Below are positions 42,632 to 50,586 of a stretch of 64,000 bases of DNA, piece after piece. Under the pieces are notes generated by a model. That model worked only from the letters and a program-made list of their open reading frames with translations, had not been told where the DNA came from and did no database searches. This stretch comes from Caryophanales bacterium UBA6449 (lineage in GTDB: Bacteria > Bacillota_I > Bacilli_A > RFN20 > CAG-288). The position numbers and the translations under genes are program-made. The first letter of the stretch is position 1. Each line of letters opens with the position of its first letter. The stretch covers positions 62,001 to 126,000 of the forward strand of contig DJOB01000006.1 in the NCBI GenBank assembly GCA_002437105.1, in the 5' to 3' direction.

Positions 42632-42667
42632 ATAAAAAACCACCGCCTTGCCGCGATGGTTTTTTTC
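42632..42667. terminator. Bidirectional terminator between the McrBC-like cluster and tsf
   Basis: AAAAAACCACCGC, loop, GCGATGGTTTTTTT. It has T-runs on both strands, between the convergent cluster (plus) and tsf (minus). Confidence 0.85.
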
Positions 42668-42683
42668 TCATTCAGAGAACGAA

Positions 42684-43562
42684 TTACTGCTTGAGCTGAG
42701 CCTGAACCTCAGCCGCGAAATCAGCGACCTTCTTCTCGATTCCCTCACCGGTACGATAACGGACCGCGGAAAGGATGGAAGCGTGACGCTCCTTGAGCAC
42801 CTCGCTCACGGTCTTGGTGGGATCAGGCAGGAACTCCTGCTCAGTGAAGCAGCCCTGCATAAGGATCTTGTGAACCTTACCGGAGACGATCTTCTCCTGA
42901 ATGGCCTGAGGCTTCTTAGCAAACTTAGGATCGTTCTGAGCTTCAACGAGCTGAACCTTGAGCTCAGCATCGATAGCAGACTGAGGAATATCCTTCTCAG
43001 TGATGTAGCTGATCTCGAGGGCCGCGGCTAAGCACATAGCCAGCTCATCAGCCCCATTCTGATCGCCACCAGCGATCTTGACCAGACCGGCGACCTTGCC
43101 ACCCATGTGGATGTAGGAGCCGAAGAACTCCTCGGGCTTCTTCTCCATGATGACGAAACGACGCAGGTCGATCTTCTCGCCGAGCTTGAGAGTGTAATCG
43201 GTGATCAGACCAGTGATATCAGCCTTAGCAGCCTCGATATCAGCGGGCTTCTTCTCGAGAAGAATCTCACCGACCTTGTTGGCGAACTCACCGAAAGCAG
43301 CGGACTCGCTGACGAAATCGGTCTCGGAATTAACCTCGTAGATAACAGCGGTGTCACCCTTCACCAGAGCGATGGAGCGTCCCTCAGCAGCGACGCGTCC
43401 AGCCTTCTTGGCAACCTTGGTGATACCCTTCTCTCTCAGCCAAGTGATGGACTTCTCGATATCGCAGTCGTTGTTGGCAAGAGCGTTCTTGCAGTCCATG
43501 AGACCCGCACCAGTGCGCTCCCTGAGCTGCTTGATCAGATCGATGCTGACCTTGGTGGCCAT
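42684..43562 (-). CDS. tsf: Elongation factor Ts
   Basis: Guanine nucleotide exchange factor for EF-Tu. 292 residues. The N-terminal UBA-like domain contains the signature LRERTGAGLMDCKNAL, followed by EINCETDFV-type segment VNSETDFVSE. Its ATG overlaps the rpsB stop by one base (TAATG). The terminator lies 17 bases downstream. Confidence 0.97.
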   Translation of the reverse strand: MATKVSIDLIKQLRERTGAGLMDCKNALANNDCDIEKSITWLREKGITKVAKKAGRVAAEGRSIALVKGDTAVIYEVNSETDFVSESAAFGEFANKVGEILLEKKPADIEAAKADITGLITDYTLKLGEKIDLRRFVIMEKKPEEFFGSYIHMGGKVAGLVKIAGGDQNGADELAMCLAAALEISYITEKDIPQSAIDAELKVQLVEAQNDPKFAKKPQAIQEKIVSGKVHKILMQGCFTEQEFLPDPTKTVSEVLKERHASILSAVRYRTGEGIEKKVADFAAEVQAQLKQ

Positions 43563-44662
43563 TACTTAGTAGCCTCCTTCTTCTCAGCGGAAGCAGCGGG
43601 AGCCTCGGAAGCGGAAGGAGCCGCAGCCGCAGTAGCGACGGGCTTCTTGACCTCAGACTCTCCACCGTCCTTGTGAGGAGCGGAAGGACGACGAGCGAAC
43701 TTCTTCTTCGAGACCTTGCGGTGCTTCTTACCATTGCGCTTGGCAGCGAAGATATCCTCGCGGATCTTGGCGCGGATGATGCGTAATTCATCGGGGCTGA
43801 ACTGAGCAGGAACGATATCCTTCATCGTGGACTTATCGTCAGAGCCAGCCGCGTAGGCATGCTCGACCACTCCACCCTTACCAGCGACAATAGCATCAGC
43901 CAGCAGTCCGACGACCAGGGCTACCGCCTCGGGTCCATCGACGTTCATGGGGATGGGATAGGTCACCGACCTAGGATCGCAGTTAGTATCGACGAGTCCG
44001 AAGGAAGGAATGTGAAGAAGCTTAGCCTCGTGAACAGCATTGTGCTCATAGTTAGTATCGACGATGACAATCGCCTTGAGATCAGAAGTAGATCTGCGCA
44101 TCTCCTTGACACCACCGAGCAGAGAATTGAGCTTCTCCATCAGCTTGGTCTTGACGATCGCATCCTTCTTGCTCAGGCCCTCAAACTTAGTCTGCTCATA
44201 CTGATCGAGCAGCTGATTGAGCAGGTCGATACGCTTCCTGATGGTGGGGAAATTAGTCAGAGTTCCACCGAGCCAACGGTTGTTGACGTAGAAAGAACCA
44301 GACCTGACCGCCTCATTGGCGACGACTTCCTTCGCGATGGGCTTAGTACCAACGATCAGAACCTTGCCACCCTTCTCGACGATATTCTTGAGGGCGACAT
44401 AAGCGGTCTGAATCATCTGAGCAGTCTTATTCAGATCGATAATGTGAGCGTTGTTCTTCTTCGCATAGATGTAGGGAGCCATCTCAGGGTTCCACCGGCG
44501 GGCCTGATGTCCGTAGTGAGCACCGACCGCGAGCAGCTCCTTAGCGGAGACAACCGGCTCATCATCAGAGTGGTTGACCGCCTTCATCGCGTCAGCCACA
44601 GGGGCTTGAGGAGCGACCGCAGCCGCGGTAGCTTCCTGAACCTTCTTCACTTCTTCTGCCAT
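43562..44662 (-). CDS. rpsB: 30S ribosomal protein S2
   Basis: 366 residues against about 240-260 usually. An Ala/Val-rich N-terminal extension of about 40 residues and an Ala/Ser/Lys-rich C-terminal tail of about 70 residues flank a normal S2 core (HYGHQARRWNPEMAPYIY, then NNRWLGGTLTN). The ATG with AGAGG eight bases ahead is used; an ATG two codons earlier lies too close to the ribosome site. First gene of rpsB-tsf. The 5' leader can fold into a complex structure (see that entry). Confidence 0.95.
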   Translation of the reverse strand: MAEEVKKVQEATAAAVAPQAPVADAMKAVNHSDDEPVVSAKELLAVGAHYGHQARRWNPEMAPYIYAKKNNAHIIDLNKTAQMIQTAYVALKNIVEKGGKVLIVGTKPIAKEVVANEAVRSGSFYVNNRWLGGTLTNFPTIRKRIDLLNQLLDQYEQTKFEGLSKKDAIVKTKLMEKLNSLLGGVKEMRRSTSDLKAIVIVDTNYEHNAVHEAKLLHIPSFGLVDTNCDPRSVTYPIPMNVDGPEAVALVVGLLADAIVAGKGGVVEHAYAAGSDDKSTMKDIVPAQFSPDELRIIRAKIREDIFAAKRNGKKHRKVSKKKFARRPSAPHKDGGESEVKKPVATAAAAPSASEAPAASAEKKEATK

Positions 44663-44675
44663 TTGCATTACCTCT

Positions 44676-44770
44676 TTCGTTAAGCCTCCGGATGCTTCCG
44701 CAGAGCCAACCCGAGCAGCGCTTCCATATGAGCCTGCAGGGACTCGTCAGCTCGATCCGCATCCGTGTGC
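44676..44770 (-). promoter_or_regulatory. Structured 5' leader of rpsB, probable autoregulatory element
   Basis: Minus strand: an outer seven-pair helix CGGATGC/GCATCCG (complements of 44759-44765 and 44689-44695), an inner helix CGAGC/GCTCG (44750-44754 with 44712-44716) and a terminal hairpin GAGTCC...GGCTC (44740-44745 with 44730-44734). The structure ends about 15 bases before the ribosome site. S2 and S2-EF-Ts leaders that bind S2 are known in several bacteria; this one is not matched to a family by eye. Confidence 0.6.
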
Positions 44771-44860
44771 GTTTCTCACCACAAAAAAGTAGTTCCTCTT
44801 TTGGGTGCATCGTTAATAATATCACAAGAACTTCACTCTATCTGTATACATATAAAACAA

Positions 44861-44866
44861 ATTATA
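44861..44866 (-). promoter_or_regulatory. -10 box of rpsB-tsf
   Basis: Minus strand TATAAT about 200 bases before the rpsB ATG, leaving room for the structured leader. No consensus -35 was seen. Confidence 0.5.
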
Positions 44867-44904
44867 GTTTTTCCATAATCTGAAAATAATTTCGCCCGAC
44901 CAAC

Positions 44905-44933
44905 AGAAAAGCCACCGCTGAGTGCGGTGGCTC
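44905..44933 (-). terminator. Rho-independent terminator of the large lipoprotein gene
   Basis: Minus strand: AGCCACCGC, loop ACTCA, GCGGTGGCT, then TTTCTGTT. It lies 25 bases past the stop of the gene at 44958-47066. Confidence 0.88.
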
Positions 44934-44957
44934 TGACTCAATATCTACTATCTATCC

Positions 44958-47066
44958 TTAGAACTTAGCTTTAGCGACAGCGTCCTTGATGCCGGTGAAG
45001 AAGGCGTCGTTAACCTTAGCGGCATCGTACTCGAAGGTGACGGTCTCATCATAGGAGTACTCATCATTGATGATTCCGCTATAGCTCATAGAGGTGATAT
45101 GAGTATCATCGACCGTGATCTTAAACGATCCATCATCGGGAGTGCTGCTGCTGGAGTATCCCCAAGCCGTGAGAGCACCCAGCGCACTTCCGAACCCAGC
45201 GGATCCAGCGACAGGGACGAAAGATATCACCTTGTCGCCATTCTTGACCGCCGTCACCGCCTTGCCGGAGACCGGCTGACGGAAAGCCGTGATAACCTTA
45301 TCCCAAGTAAAGGACCCATTGCCAGTAACCTTGGTCAGGGTCCAAGCACCATCAGAACCCTGAGCTCCCTGGAATTCAGTCACGGCTCCATCGGTTCCTT
45401 TGACGTATCCATAAGTCGCAGCTAAGGCGTACGCCCTCGTTGACTGGTTGTAAGAATAGATGGCTTGAACGATTAGATTATCAGCAGAATAAGTCTCGAC
45501 ATAGGGCTGAATCTTAGAACTAGCAGCCTGATCCTCATCGGTGAGAGTTATGGACGATTTCGTCTTGACAGGGATCGAACCATCGAGCTTACCCGTGATG
45601 TACTTAGTGAAGTTGGGATCGACCTCATGAGCGGCAGGAGCCGTCAGAGCGTCACCGACATCGGTTGTAACAGTAGCGGTGAAGGTGAGGAAAGCATATC
45701 CGTATTCGGTATCAGAGATCTGAGTGGAAATGGGGGCAGACTGTCCATAGACCACCGTAGAATCAGATTTGGAGACATCCAGATAGACATCGACCATCGG
45801 ATACGTAAGAGTGAAGCCAGTGAGAGAAGTGATCATATCCGAATTAGCGAAGTCATAAGAAAGATAGACATTTTCCTTATCGGTAGCCCGGAAAGACTGC
45901 GCGTCGAAACTGTCGTAGATATAATCCCAGAACGTAGCTAGATCGAACTTCTGCTTGACGCTGACCAAAGAACCGGTAGAAGCATCGATATAGAGATAGT
46001 TGGTATCGCCGGCAGCATTCTTATTCAAGAATTGATCAGTCGTTCCATAGCTTCCCTCATCAGCATTCAGATGGAAATTATTTTCATCATAAGCGATGTA
46101 TCCAGAGGCTGAATTCTGGGTCTGCAGAACCTTACCATTCTCATCCAAAAACTCTACATCGATAGAGAAGGTGGACTTAACCTTCTTGGCGCTCAGAGTG
46201 ACAGGATGGGCCTTAGTATCCAGTGCGGCAGGAACCTTGAAATTAGCGAGGGCCCTCTCCACCGCCGCATCGGTGACCTCCTCAAACTGAGAGAGCTTGA
46301 TGACAGTAGGAAGCTGAGTATCAAATCCGTACTGCTTGATCAAGCTGAGCGACATCTTATCGGTAGCAAAATTCACCGAGGCCTCAAGCGATCCATCAGC
46401 AGTGAAGCTGAAGTCTACAGAATCGAAGATACCAAGCTTGGCCATCGAGGAGCCTAAAGAAGCGCTGATCAGCTGAGCTACAAAATCGCTATTAGTGATA
46501 GTCGCAACATCACCAGCGACAGTGAAGTCAGAAGAACCGAAAGAGGAAGTGTCGATAGACGCGATAGGATTCAGAAGGGAAGCCTTATCCTCCGTCACCT
46601 CGACGGGATTTCCATCAGCGTCAGTATCATAGGCAGGAGAGCCGACCTCTACTGAGCCATCACTATTCTTAGAGATGGTGTAAGCAACCTTTCCTTCACC
46701 CGTATATTTCTGAAGGAAAGCAAATCCGGAATCGCCCTGAAGAACATAGCCATTCTCCTTATCGAGAGCGATCTCCTCATCCTGGCTCTTTCCCTGGAAA
46801 AGTGCCTGGTAGCGATAGTTTCCAATAGTCGCCGCCTCAGCTAAAGTCGAAATAACATCATCAGCTAAGCTGCTATCTGCAGTGGAAGTCGAAGAGGAGG
46901 CAGGAGTAGATGAAGCGGGAGTGGAAGAGGCGGGAGTAGAAGAAGCAGAAGTACCAGCAGAAGAAGTTTCACTGCTCGCGGGGGAGGAAGAATCAGGGGT
47001 GACAGGCTGGCAGCCAGCAATCACGACAGAGCAAAGCGCCAACAAAGACAAAATATTCTTTTTCAT
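44958..47066 (-). CDS. Large secreted lipoprotein of unknown function
   Basis: 702 residues. The signal peptide ends in a lipobox (VVIAGC), followed by a Ser/Thr/Pro/Ala linker with a short tandem repeat SSTPA. The rest is beta-rich and Asp/Ser/Thr-rich, with no recognised catalytic motif, and seems to consist of two related halves that both contain FTWDK..FR or similar strands; this is not certain. Likely a cell-surface binding or scaffold protein. AAAGGAG lies 9 bases ahead of the ATG. It is divergent from the GtrA-like gene and probably stands alone. Confidence 0.85.
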   Translation of the reverse strand: MKKNILSLLALCSVVIAGCQPVTPDSSSPASSETSSAGTSASSTPASSTPASSTPASSSTSTADSSLADDVISTLAEAATIGNYRYQALFQGKSQDEEIALDKENGYVLQGDSGFAFLQKYTGEGKVAYTISKNSDGSVEVGSPAYDTDADGNPVEVTEDKASLLNPIASIDTSSFGSSDFTVAGDVATITNSDFVAQLISASLGSSMAKLGIFDSVDFSFTADGSLEASVNFATDKMSLSLIKQYGFDTQLPTVIKLSQFEEVTDAAVERALANFKVPAALDTKAHPVTLSAKKVKSTFSIDVEFLDENGKVLQTQNSASGYIAYDENNFHLNADEGSYGTTDQFLNKNAAGDTNYLYIDASTGSLVSVKQKFDLATFWDYIYDSFDAQSFRATDKENVYLSYDFANSDMITSLTGFTLTYPMVDVYLDVSKSDSTVVYGQSAPISTQISDTEYGYAFLTFTATVTTDVGDALTAPAAHEVDPNFTKYITGKLDGSIPVKTKSSITLTDEDQAASSKIQPYVETYSADNLIVQAIYSYNQSTRAYALAATYGYVKGTDGAVTEFQGAQGSDGAWTLTKVTGNGSFTWDKVITAFRQPVSGKAVTAVKNGDKVISFVPVAGSAGFGSALGALTAWGYSSSSTPDDGSFKITVDDTHITSMSYSGIINDEYSYDETVTFEYDAAKVNDAFFTGIKDAVAKAKF
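46903..46947 (-). repeat. 15-base minisatellite in the lipoprotein linker
   Basis: Three near-identical 15-base units (GGAGTAGATGAAGCG, GGAGTGGAAGAGGCG and GGAGTAGAAGAAGCA as read on the plus strand) encode ASSTP repeats in the Ser-rich linker after the lipobox. Period is in frame, so gain or loss of a unit would alter linker length only. Confidence 0.7.
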
Positions 47067-47098
47067 AAAGAACTCTCCTTTTTGCTTTATTCCTCAAG

Positions 47099-47107
47099 AT
47101 AGTAGCA
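47099..47107 (-). promoter_or_regulatory. Possible extended -10 promoter of the lipoprotein
   Basis: Minus strand TGCTACTAT, 33 bases before the ATG. Same TGC-x extended form as hprK and tRNA-Ala. No -35 box. Confidence 0.4.
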
Positions 47108-47181
47108 CAAAATCAATACTCTTTTTCCCCTCAGCGCCCGCCAGATAAACATTTTCACCATTTTTAGTTTATGCTCTCCTT

Positions 47182-48291
47182 ATGCAAAACATAGAAAAAA
47201 GAAAACCGAGTGCGCGAAACTCCAAGGCAAGCGCGGCCATCGTCCAGCAGGAGATCAGCACCTTTAAAAGACGAATCCATATACCCCAGCCCATCGAGAC
47301 AGCAGAGATAACTGAAGTTTTAAAAACCAGTGAGGGCACGAAAGCGACAGATACTTCCACCTCGGGAATCTCCGCTGCCTCCCAAACACTTAAAGCCAGA
47401 GTGGACAGGGGTCACTCCATCGCCGAAGTTCCCCATATAGATTCAAAGTTCTCAGCGAAAGAGTGGATCGAGACACTTATAGTCGTATTCGTCTTTGCGG
47501 TATCTACCGCACTGGGAGGCTTGGGCTCAGTCGATTATTCTCGCTTCATCACTATATCCGGATATCGCTTCTCTCTCGATCTATTCAAGTGGTCAGCCAT
47601 AGTTAGTATCGTGGTCATTCCACTGTTCATTGCAGCTATATTCGCCCTCAATCCCGCGGGACGAAAGCCCATCTTCCACAAGAATCTTCACGTTATATCC
47701 TGGATATTCTTCACCATCTGCGGAATTCCCGCCCACATGGTTCTGACCACGCTATTAACACAGTTCGTCCATGTGACAGCTTATCTTTCTCATCCTCTAT
47801 CGATGCTGATCGTCCTTATCTACGAGTATCTGATCATCAAACTGTACGCCTATGATGCGCTCGAGGCCAAGTTCATCGGCTGGGAGCTGTTCCGCTTTGC
47901 CCTAGTCGGCGTCGTTGCGGCTATCGCCGACTTCCTCACCACATCAACAACGCGAACCGCACTCAGCGCGACAGGTCTGAGTACGATCAAAAACGGAAAC
48001 ATAATCATCACGACCATCGCGGTAACCGCTGGATTCATCGTAGGCGTAATCGTGAACTACATCCTCTCCGTCTATATGGTTTACAAGTCTTCTAAGAATT
48101 CATCCGCGGGTAAATGGTGGGGAGTACTCCTCTTCGTCGGTCTCTCAGCCGTGGGTCTCGGTATCGGCATCGGCCTAGAGATGTGGCTGTACAACCGTCT
48201 CGGCCTCAGCTACATCCTCGTCTTCATCATCAGAACAGCAGTCGTCCTAATCTGGAACTACGTATCTAGGAAACTGATCATCTTCAGATGA
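47182..48291 (+). CDS. GtrA-like membrane protein with N-terminal extension
   Basis: 369 residues. The last 135 residues resemble GtrA flippase-like proteins (LFRFALVGVVAAIADFLT, then GFIVGVIVNYILSVYMVY and VLIWNYVSRKLIIF), with four membrane helices. The N-terminal half is unusual: about 80 low-complexity residues followed by four further hydrophobic helices (about residues 90-225), not recognised. GtrA proteins act with glycosyltransferases in moving lipid-linked sugars. No good ribosome site is seen before this ATG, and the true start may be later. It converges on uppP and overlaps it by 8 bases. Confidence 0.78.
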   Translation: MQNIEKRKPSARNSKASAAIVQQEISTFKRRIHIPQPIETAEITEVLKTSEGTKATDTSTSGISAASQTLKARVDRGHSIAEVPHIDSKFSAKEWIETLIVVFVFAVSTALGGLGSVDYSRFITISGYRFSLDLFKWSAIVSIVVIPLFIAAIFALNPAGRKPIFHKNLHVISWIFFTICGIPAHMVLTTLLTQFVHVTAYLSHPLSMLIVLIYEYLIIKLYAYDALEAKFIGWELFRFALVGVVAAIADFLTTSTTRTALSATGLSTIKNGNIIITTIAVTAGFIVGVIVNYILSVYMVYKSSKNSSAGKWWGVLLFVGLSAVGLGIGIGLEMWLYNRLGLSYILVFIIRTAVVLIWNYVSRKLIIFR

Positions 48292-49186
48292 TCCCACCGA
48301 TCGATAGACCGATAACCACCGCACCCAGGGCTATTCGATAGTAGCCAAATCCCTCAAAGGTGTGCTTCTTTATCCAGTTCAACAGAACCTTCACCACGAT
48401 CAGGGATACCGAGAAAGCAACGAGGAAACCCGCACTCAAATAAGCCCATTCGAGTCCGCTGACGCCCCCTCCTCCCAAAATAAATTCAATAACGGAAACT
48501 AGCGAGGCGCCGATCATGATAGGAATCGCAAGATAGAACGAGTATTCCAGACCGGCCACCCGATCAACCCCTAGAGCGAGAGCAGTCAGGATTGTCACAC
48601 CGGAGCGAGAGGTTCCGGGGATCAACGATAGCACCTGAGCTAGACCGATATAGGCGCATACGGATAGAGGTATCGACTTCACCTCACAGTATTTAAATAG
48701 CTGATCACGTTCCTCTCCGAGCTTCCTCTGGCGCACCTTCAATAGTCGCTCGACCACGATAAAGGCGATTCCAACCAGTATCAGCATGATGCCGATGACC
48801 AGCGGCGAATTCAGATTCTCCGTAGCTCGATCATCCAAAAGAACCTTTAGAAGGATTCCCGCTACACCAGCGGGAATGCAGCCAATCAGGATCTTCAACC
48901 ACAGTTTCCATACATCCTTTCGCGCGGGACCAGCAGGAGCAGAGAAAGGATTCAACCTTCGAAAGCGCACGATCACAAGAGCGAGTATCGCTCCTAACTG
49001 GATGATCACGAGAAATAGATCGAAGAAAGCTCCATCGTCAAAACGCAGTCCAGGGATCGACGATAAGAGGATCATGTGGCCGGTGGAAGAGATGGGTAAC
49101 CACTCGGTGATCCCCTCGACTAGGCCATATAGACAGCCGATTAAAATCGCTATAAATACCTGCATATCGAGGATTATAAAACTCAT
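48284..49186 (-). CDS. uppP: Undecaprenyl-diphosphatase
   Basis: Removes phosphate from undecaprenyl pyrophosphate to regenerate the lipid carrier for cell-wall synthesis; in other organisms it gives bacitracin tolerance. 300 residues, about eight membrane helices. The two active-site motifs are EGITEWLPISSTGH and PGTSRSGVT. A start seven codons later (MQVF, at 49165) is also possible, as the ribosome site is weak for both. It overlaps the GtrA-like gene by 8 bases, tail to tail. Confidence 0.95.
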   Translation of the reverse strand: MSFIILDMQVFIAILIGCLYGLVEGITEWLPISSTGHMILLSSIPGLRFDDGAFFDLFLVIIQLGAILALVIVRFRRLNPFSAPAGPARKDVWKLWLKILIGCIPAGVAGILLKVLLDDRATENLNSPLVIGIMLILVGIAFIVVERLLKVRQRKLGEERDQLFKYCEVKSIPLSVCAYIGLAQVLSLIPGTSRSGVTILTALALGVDRVAGLEYSFYLAIPIMIGASLVSVIEFILGGGGVSGLEWAYLSAGFLVAFSVSLIVVKVLLNWIKKHTFEGFGYYRIALGAVVIGLSIGGII

Positions 49187-49292
49187 CTAAAATTCATCGC
49201 TTACTGTTAGCTGTTTCACTGTCAAACTTCCTCCCAAGGGGTGTAGTATCTAACCCGCTAATCCGCGTAGAGTGCGGTTGAAAGGAGTGCTG

Positions 49293-49991
49293 ATGGTGAT
49301 CGTCGTAGGTGGAATGATCGGTCTAGGAAAGACCACTATCTCTAAGAAGCTAGCTACAGCCCTTCACTCTCAGGTGTTCTTCGAAAATGTCGAGGGAAAC
49401 AAGATACTGCCGCTCTTCTATAAGGCGAGCGAAGCTGACTGCCAGAAGTATAGGTATCCTTTTCTGCTCCAGCTGGAGTTTTTAAATTCTCGTTTTTCCG
49501 CAATCAAAAAGGCCCTCGCGGACAACAATAACGTCATGGATCGCTCCATCTATGAGGACTGGTACTTTGCGAAGAAGAACGAGGAGCTGGGTCGTATCTC
49601 CGAACTCGAGATGGGCATATACGAGAAGCTCCTGAACAATATGATGGAAGAACTGGACTCGCTTCCGAAAAAAGCCCCTGACCTCATGGTCTATCTCAAG
49701 GGTAGCTTCGAAACGGTCATCCGCCACATAAACAGCCGCGGTCGCTCCTTCGAACTGGGTGATGATCTGATAAATTACTATCGCTTCCTATGGAAGGACT
49801 ACGATGACTGGGTATACAAGTGCTACAAGGCTTCCCCCGTCATCACCCTGGATATGGACAAGATAGACGTCGTCAATCATCCCGAGGATATGAATAGGGT
49901 GGTCAAGCTGGTCGAAGATAACCTTCCCGCTTTAAATAGGATCCATCTCGCCGATACATCCTCTACCGATTCAAAACGTCTGACCCACTAG
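49293..49991 (+). CDS. Deoxynucleoside kinase (dCK/dGK family)
   Basis: 232 residues. P-loop GGMIGLGKTT, the D-R-S motif in MDRSIYEDW, the lid segment HINSRGRSFE, and a C-terminal YDDWV. It salvages deoxynucleosides to monophosphates; substrate (dA, dG or dC) cannot be fixed by eye. The start with AAAGGAG five bases ahead is used rather than the open frame seven codons earlier. Monocistronic, ends at a strong terminator. tdk at 60465 adds thymidine salvage. Confidence 0.92.
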   Translation: MVIVVGGMIGLGKTTISKKLATALHSQVFFENVEGNKILPLFYKASEADCQKYRYPFLLQLEFLNSRFSAIKKALADNNNVMDRSIYEDWYFAKKNEELGRISELEMGIYEKLLNNMMEELDSLPKKAPDLMVYLKGSFETVIRHINSRGRSFELGDDLINYYRFLWKDYDDWVYKCYKASPVITLDMDKIDVVNHPEDMNRVVKLVEDNLPALNRIHLADTSSTDSKRLTH

Positions 49992-49999
49992 ATGGACGA

Positions 50000-50032
50000 G
50001 AGACAGAGCCGAGCTTGCTCTGTCTCTTTTTT
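50000..50032 (+). terminator. Rho-independent terminator of the deoxynucleoside kinase
   Basis: GAGACAGAGC, loop CGAGCTT, GCTCTGTCTC, then TTTTTT. The stem is perfect over ten pairs. Confidence 0.93.
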
Positions 50033-50586
50033 ATGCTGGATAAAACAGGGAATTTATTTGTGACTGACTGATCCCCCATTAGTCATCATCCCTATTAGAG
50101 CGTGCATTTTAAAAATCGACCGATGAACACCTTAGTACTCTTTAACACACTCTTATTTCCTCTGTTCTCTACTCAATAACTAAATTACTAATTAACTCAT
50201 GAACCTGCCGCTTTCGAATACTTAAGTTCCTTGGCTCAATCCTCCTTTAAAACACCAGCCATAGTTTTAAAGATCCTTGAATTTTAGGTCTATTCTCAAA
50301 GGCTATACAAAAGTGCCACAGATTAAGATAAAATTTTCCCGTTTTTGGCAGGAAGGAGGTAAAAAAGGCACTTTTAGGCAAAATAGTCCAAAAAGCAAAC
50401 TAAAATTTATGAAAGTTTCATGAAGCAATCGCTGTAAAGTAAACAGATAAAAGAAATCGTATTGCGAAACACATTTAGAACTCCATCCGCTTCTAAGAGA
50501 GAAACAACAGAGTTCCAACAGAGCTAAAAGCCTTAAGAAAATCAATTACGGCTTAACAATACACGTGTTTCAAAGGGAGAATTAAA
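50033..50586 (+). other. Long AT-rich leader before the glycosyltransferase gene
   Basis: 554 bases without a convincing gene. It holds a nine-pair arm AAAAGTGCC/GGCACTTTT (50309-50317 and 50367-50375) enclosing a 49-base loop that includes AAGGAGG with no start codon behind it, and a palindromic ATGAAAGTTTCAT further on. TATACA at about 50304-50309 is a possible -10. The structure and length suggest a regulated leader or a small RNA; no riboswitch class was matched by eye. Confidence 0.45.

Noticed and set aside
44720..44756. Hammerhead-like ribozyme core (CUGACGAGUCC) in the rpsB leader
   Set aside because: The second conserved segment (GAAA with stem II and cleavage site) is missing; the helices fit a protein-binding leader better.
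46903..46947. CRISPR-like repeats
   Set aside because: Units are 15 bases, contiguous, in frame and without spacers; they encode a protein linker.
50303..50545. 80-residue open frame on the minus strand in the leader
   Set aside because: No ribosome site, odd composition and overlap with hairpin arms; probably chance in AT-rich DNA.
50033..50586. Cyclic-di-GMP riboswitch upstream of the glycosyltransferase
   Set aside because: Core sequences of class I and class II were not found on reading; the structure is reported only as an unknown leader.
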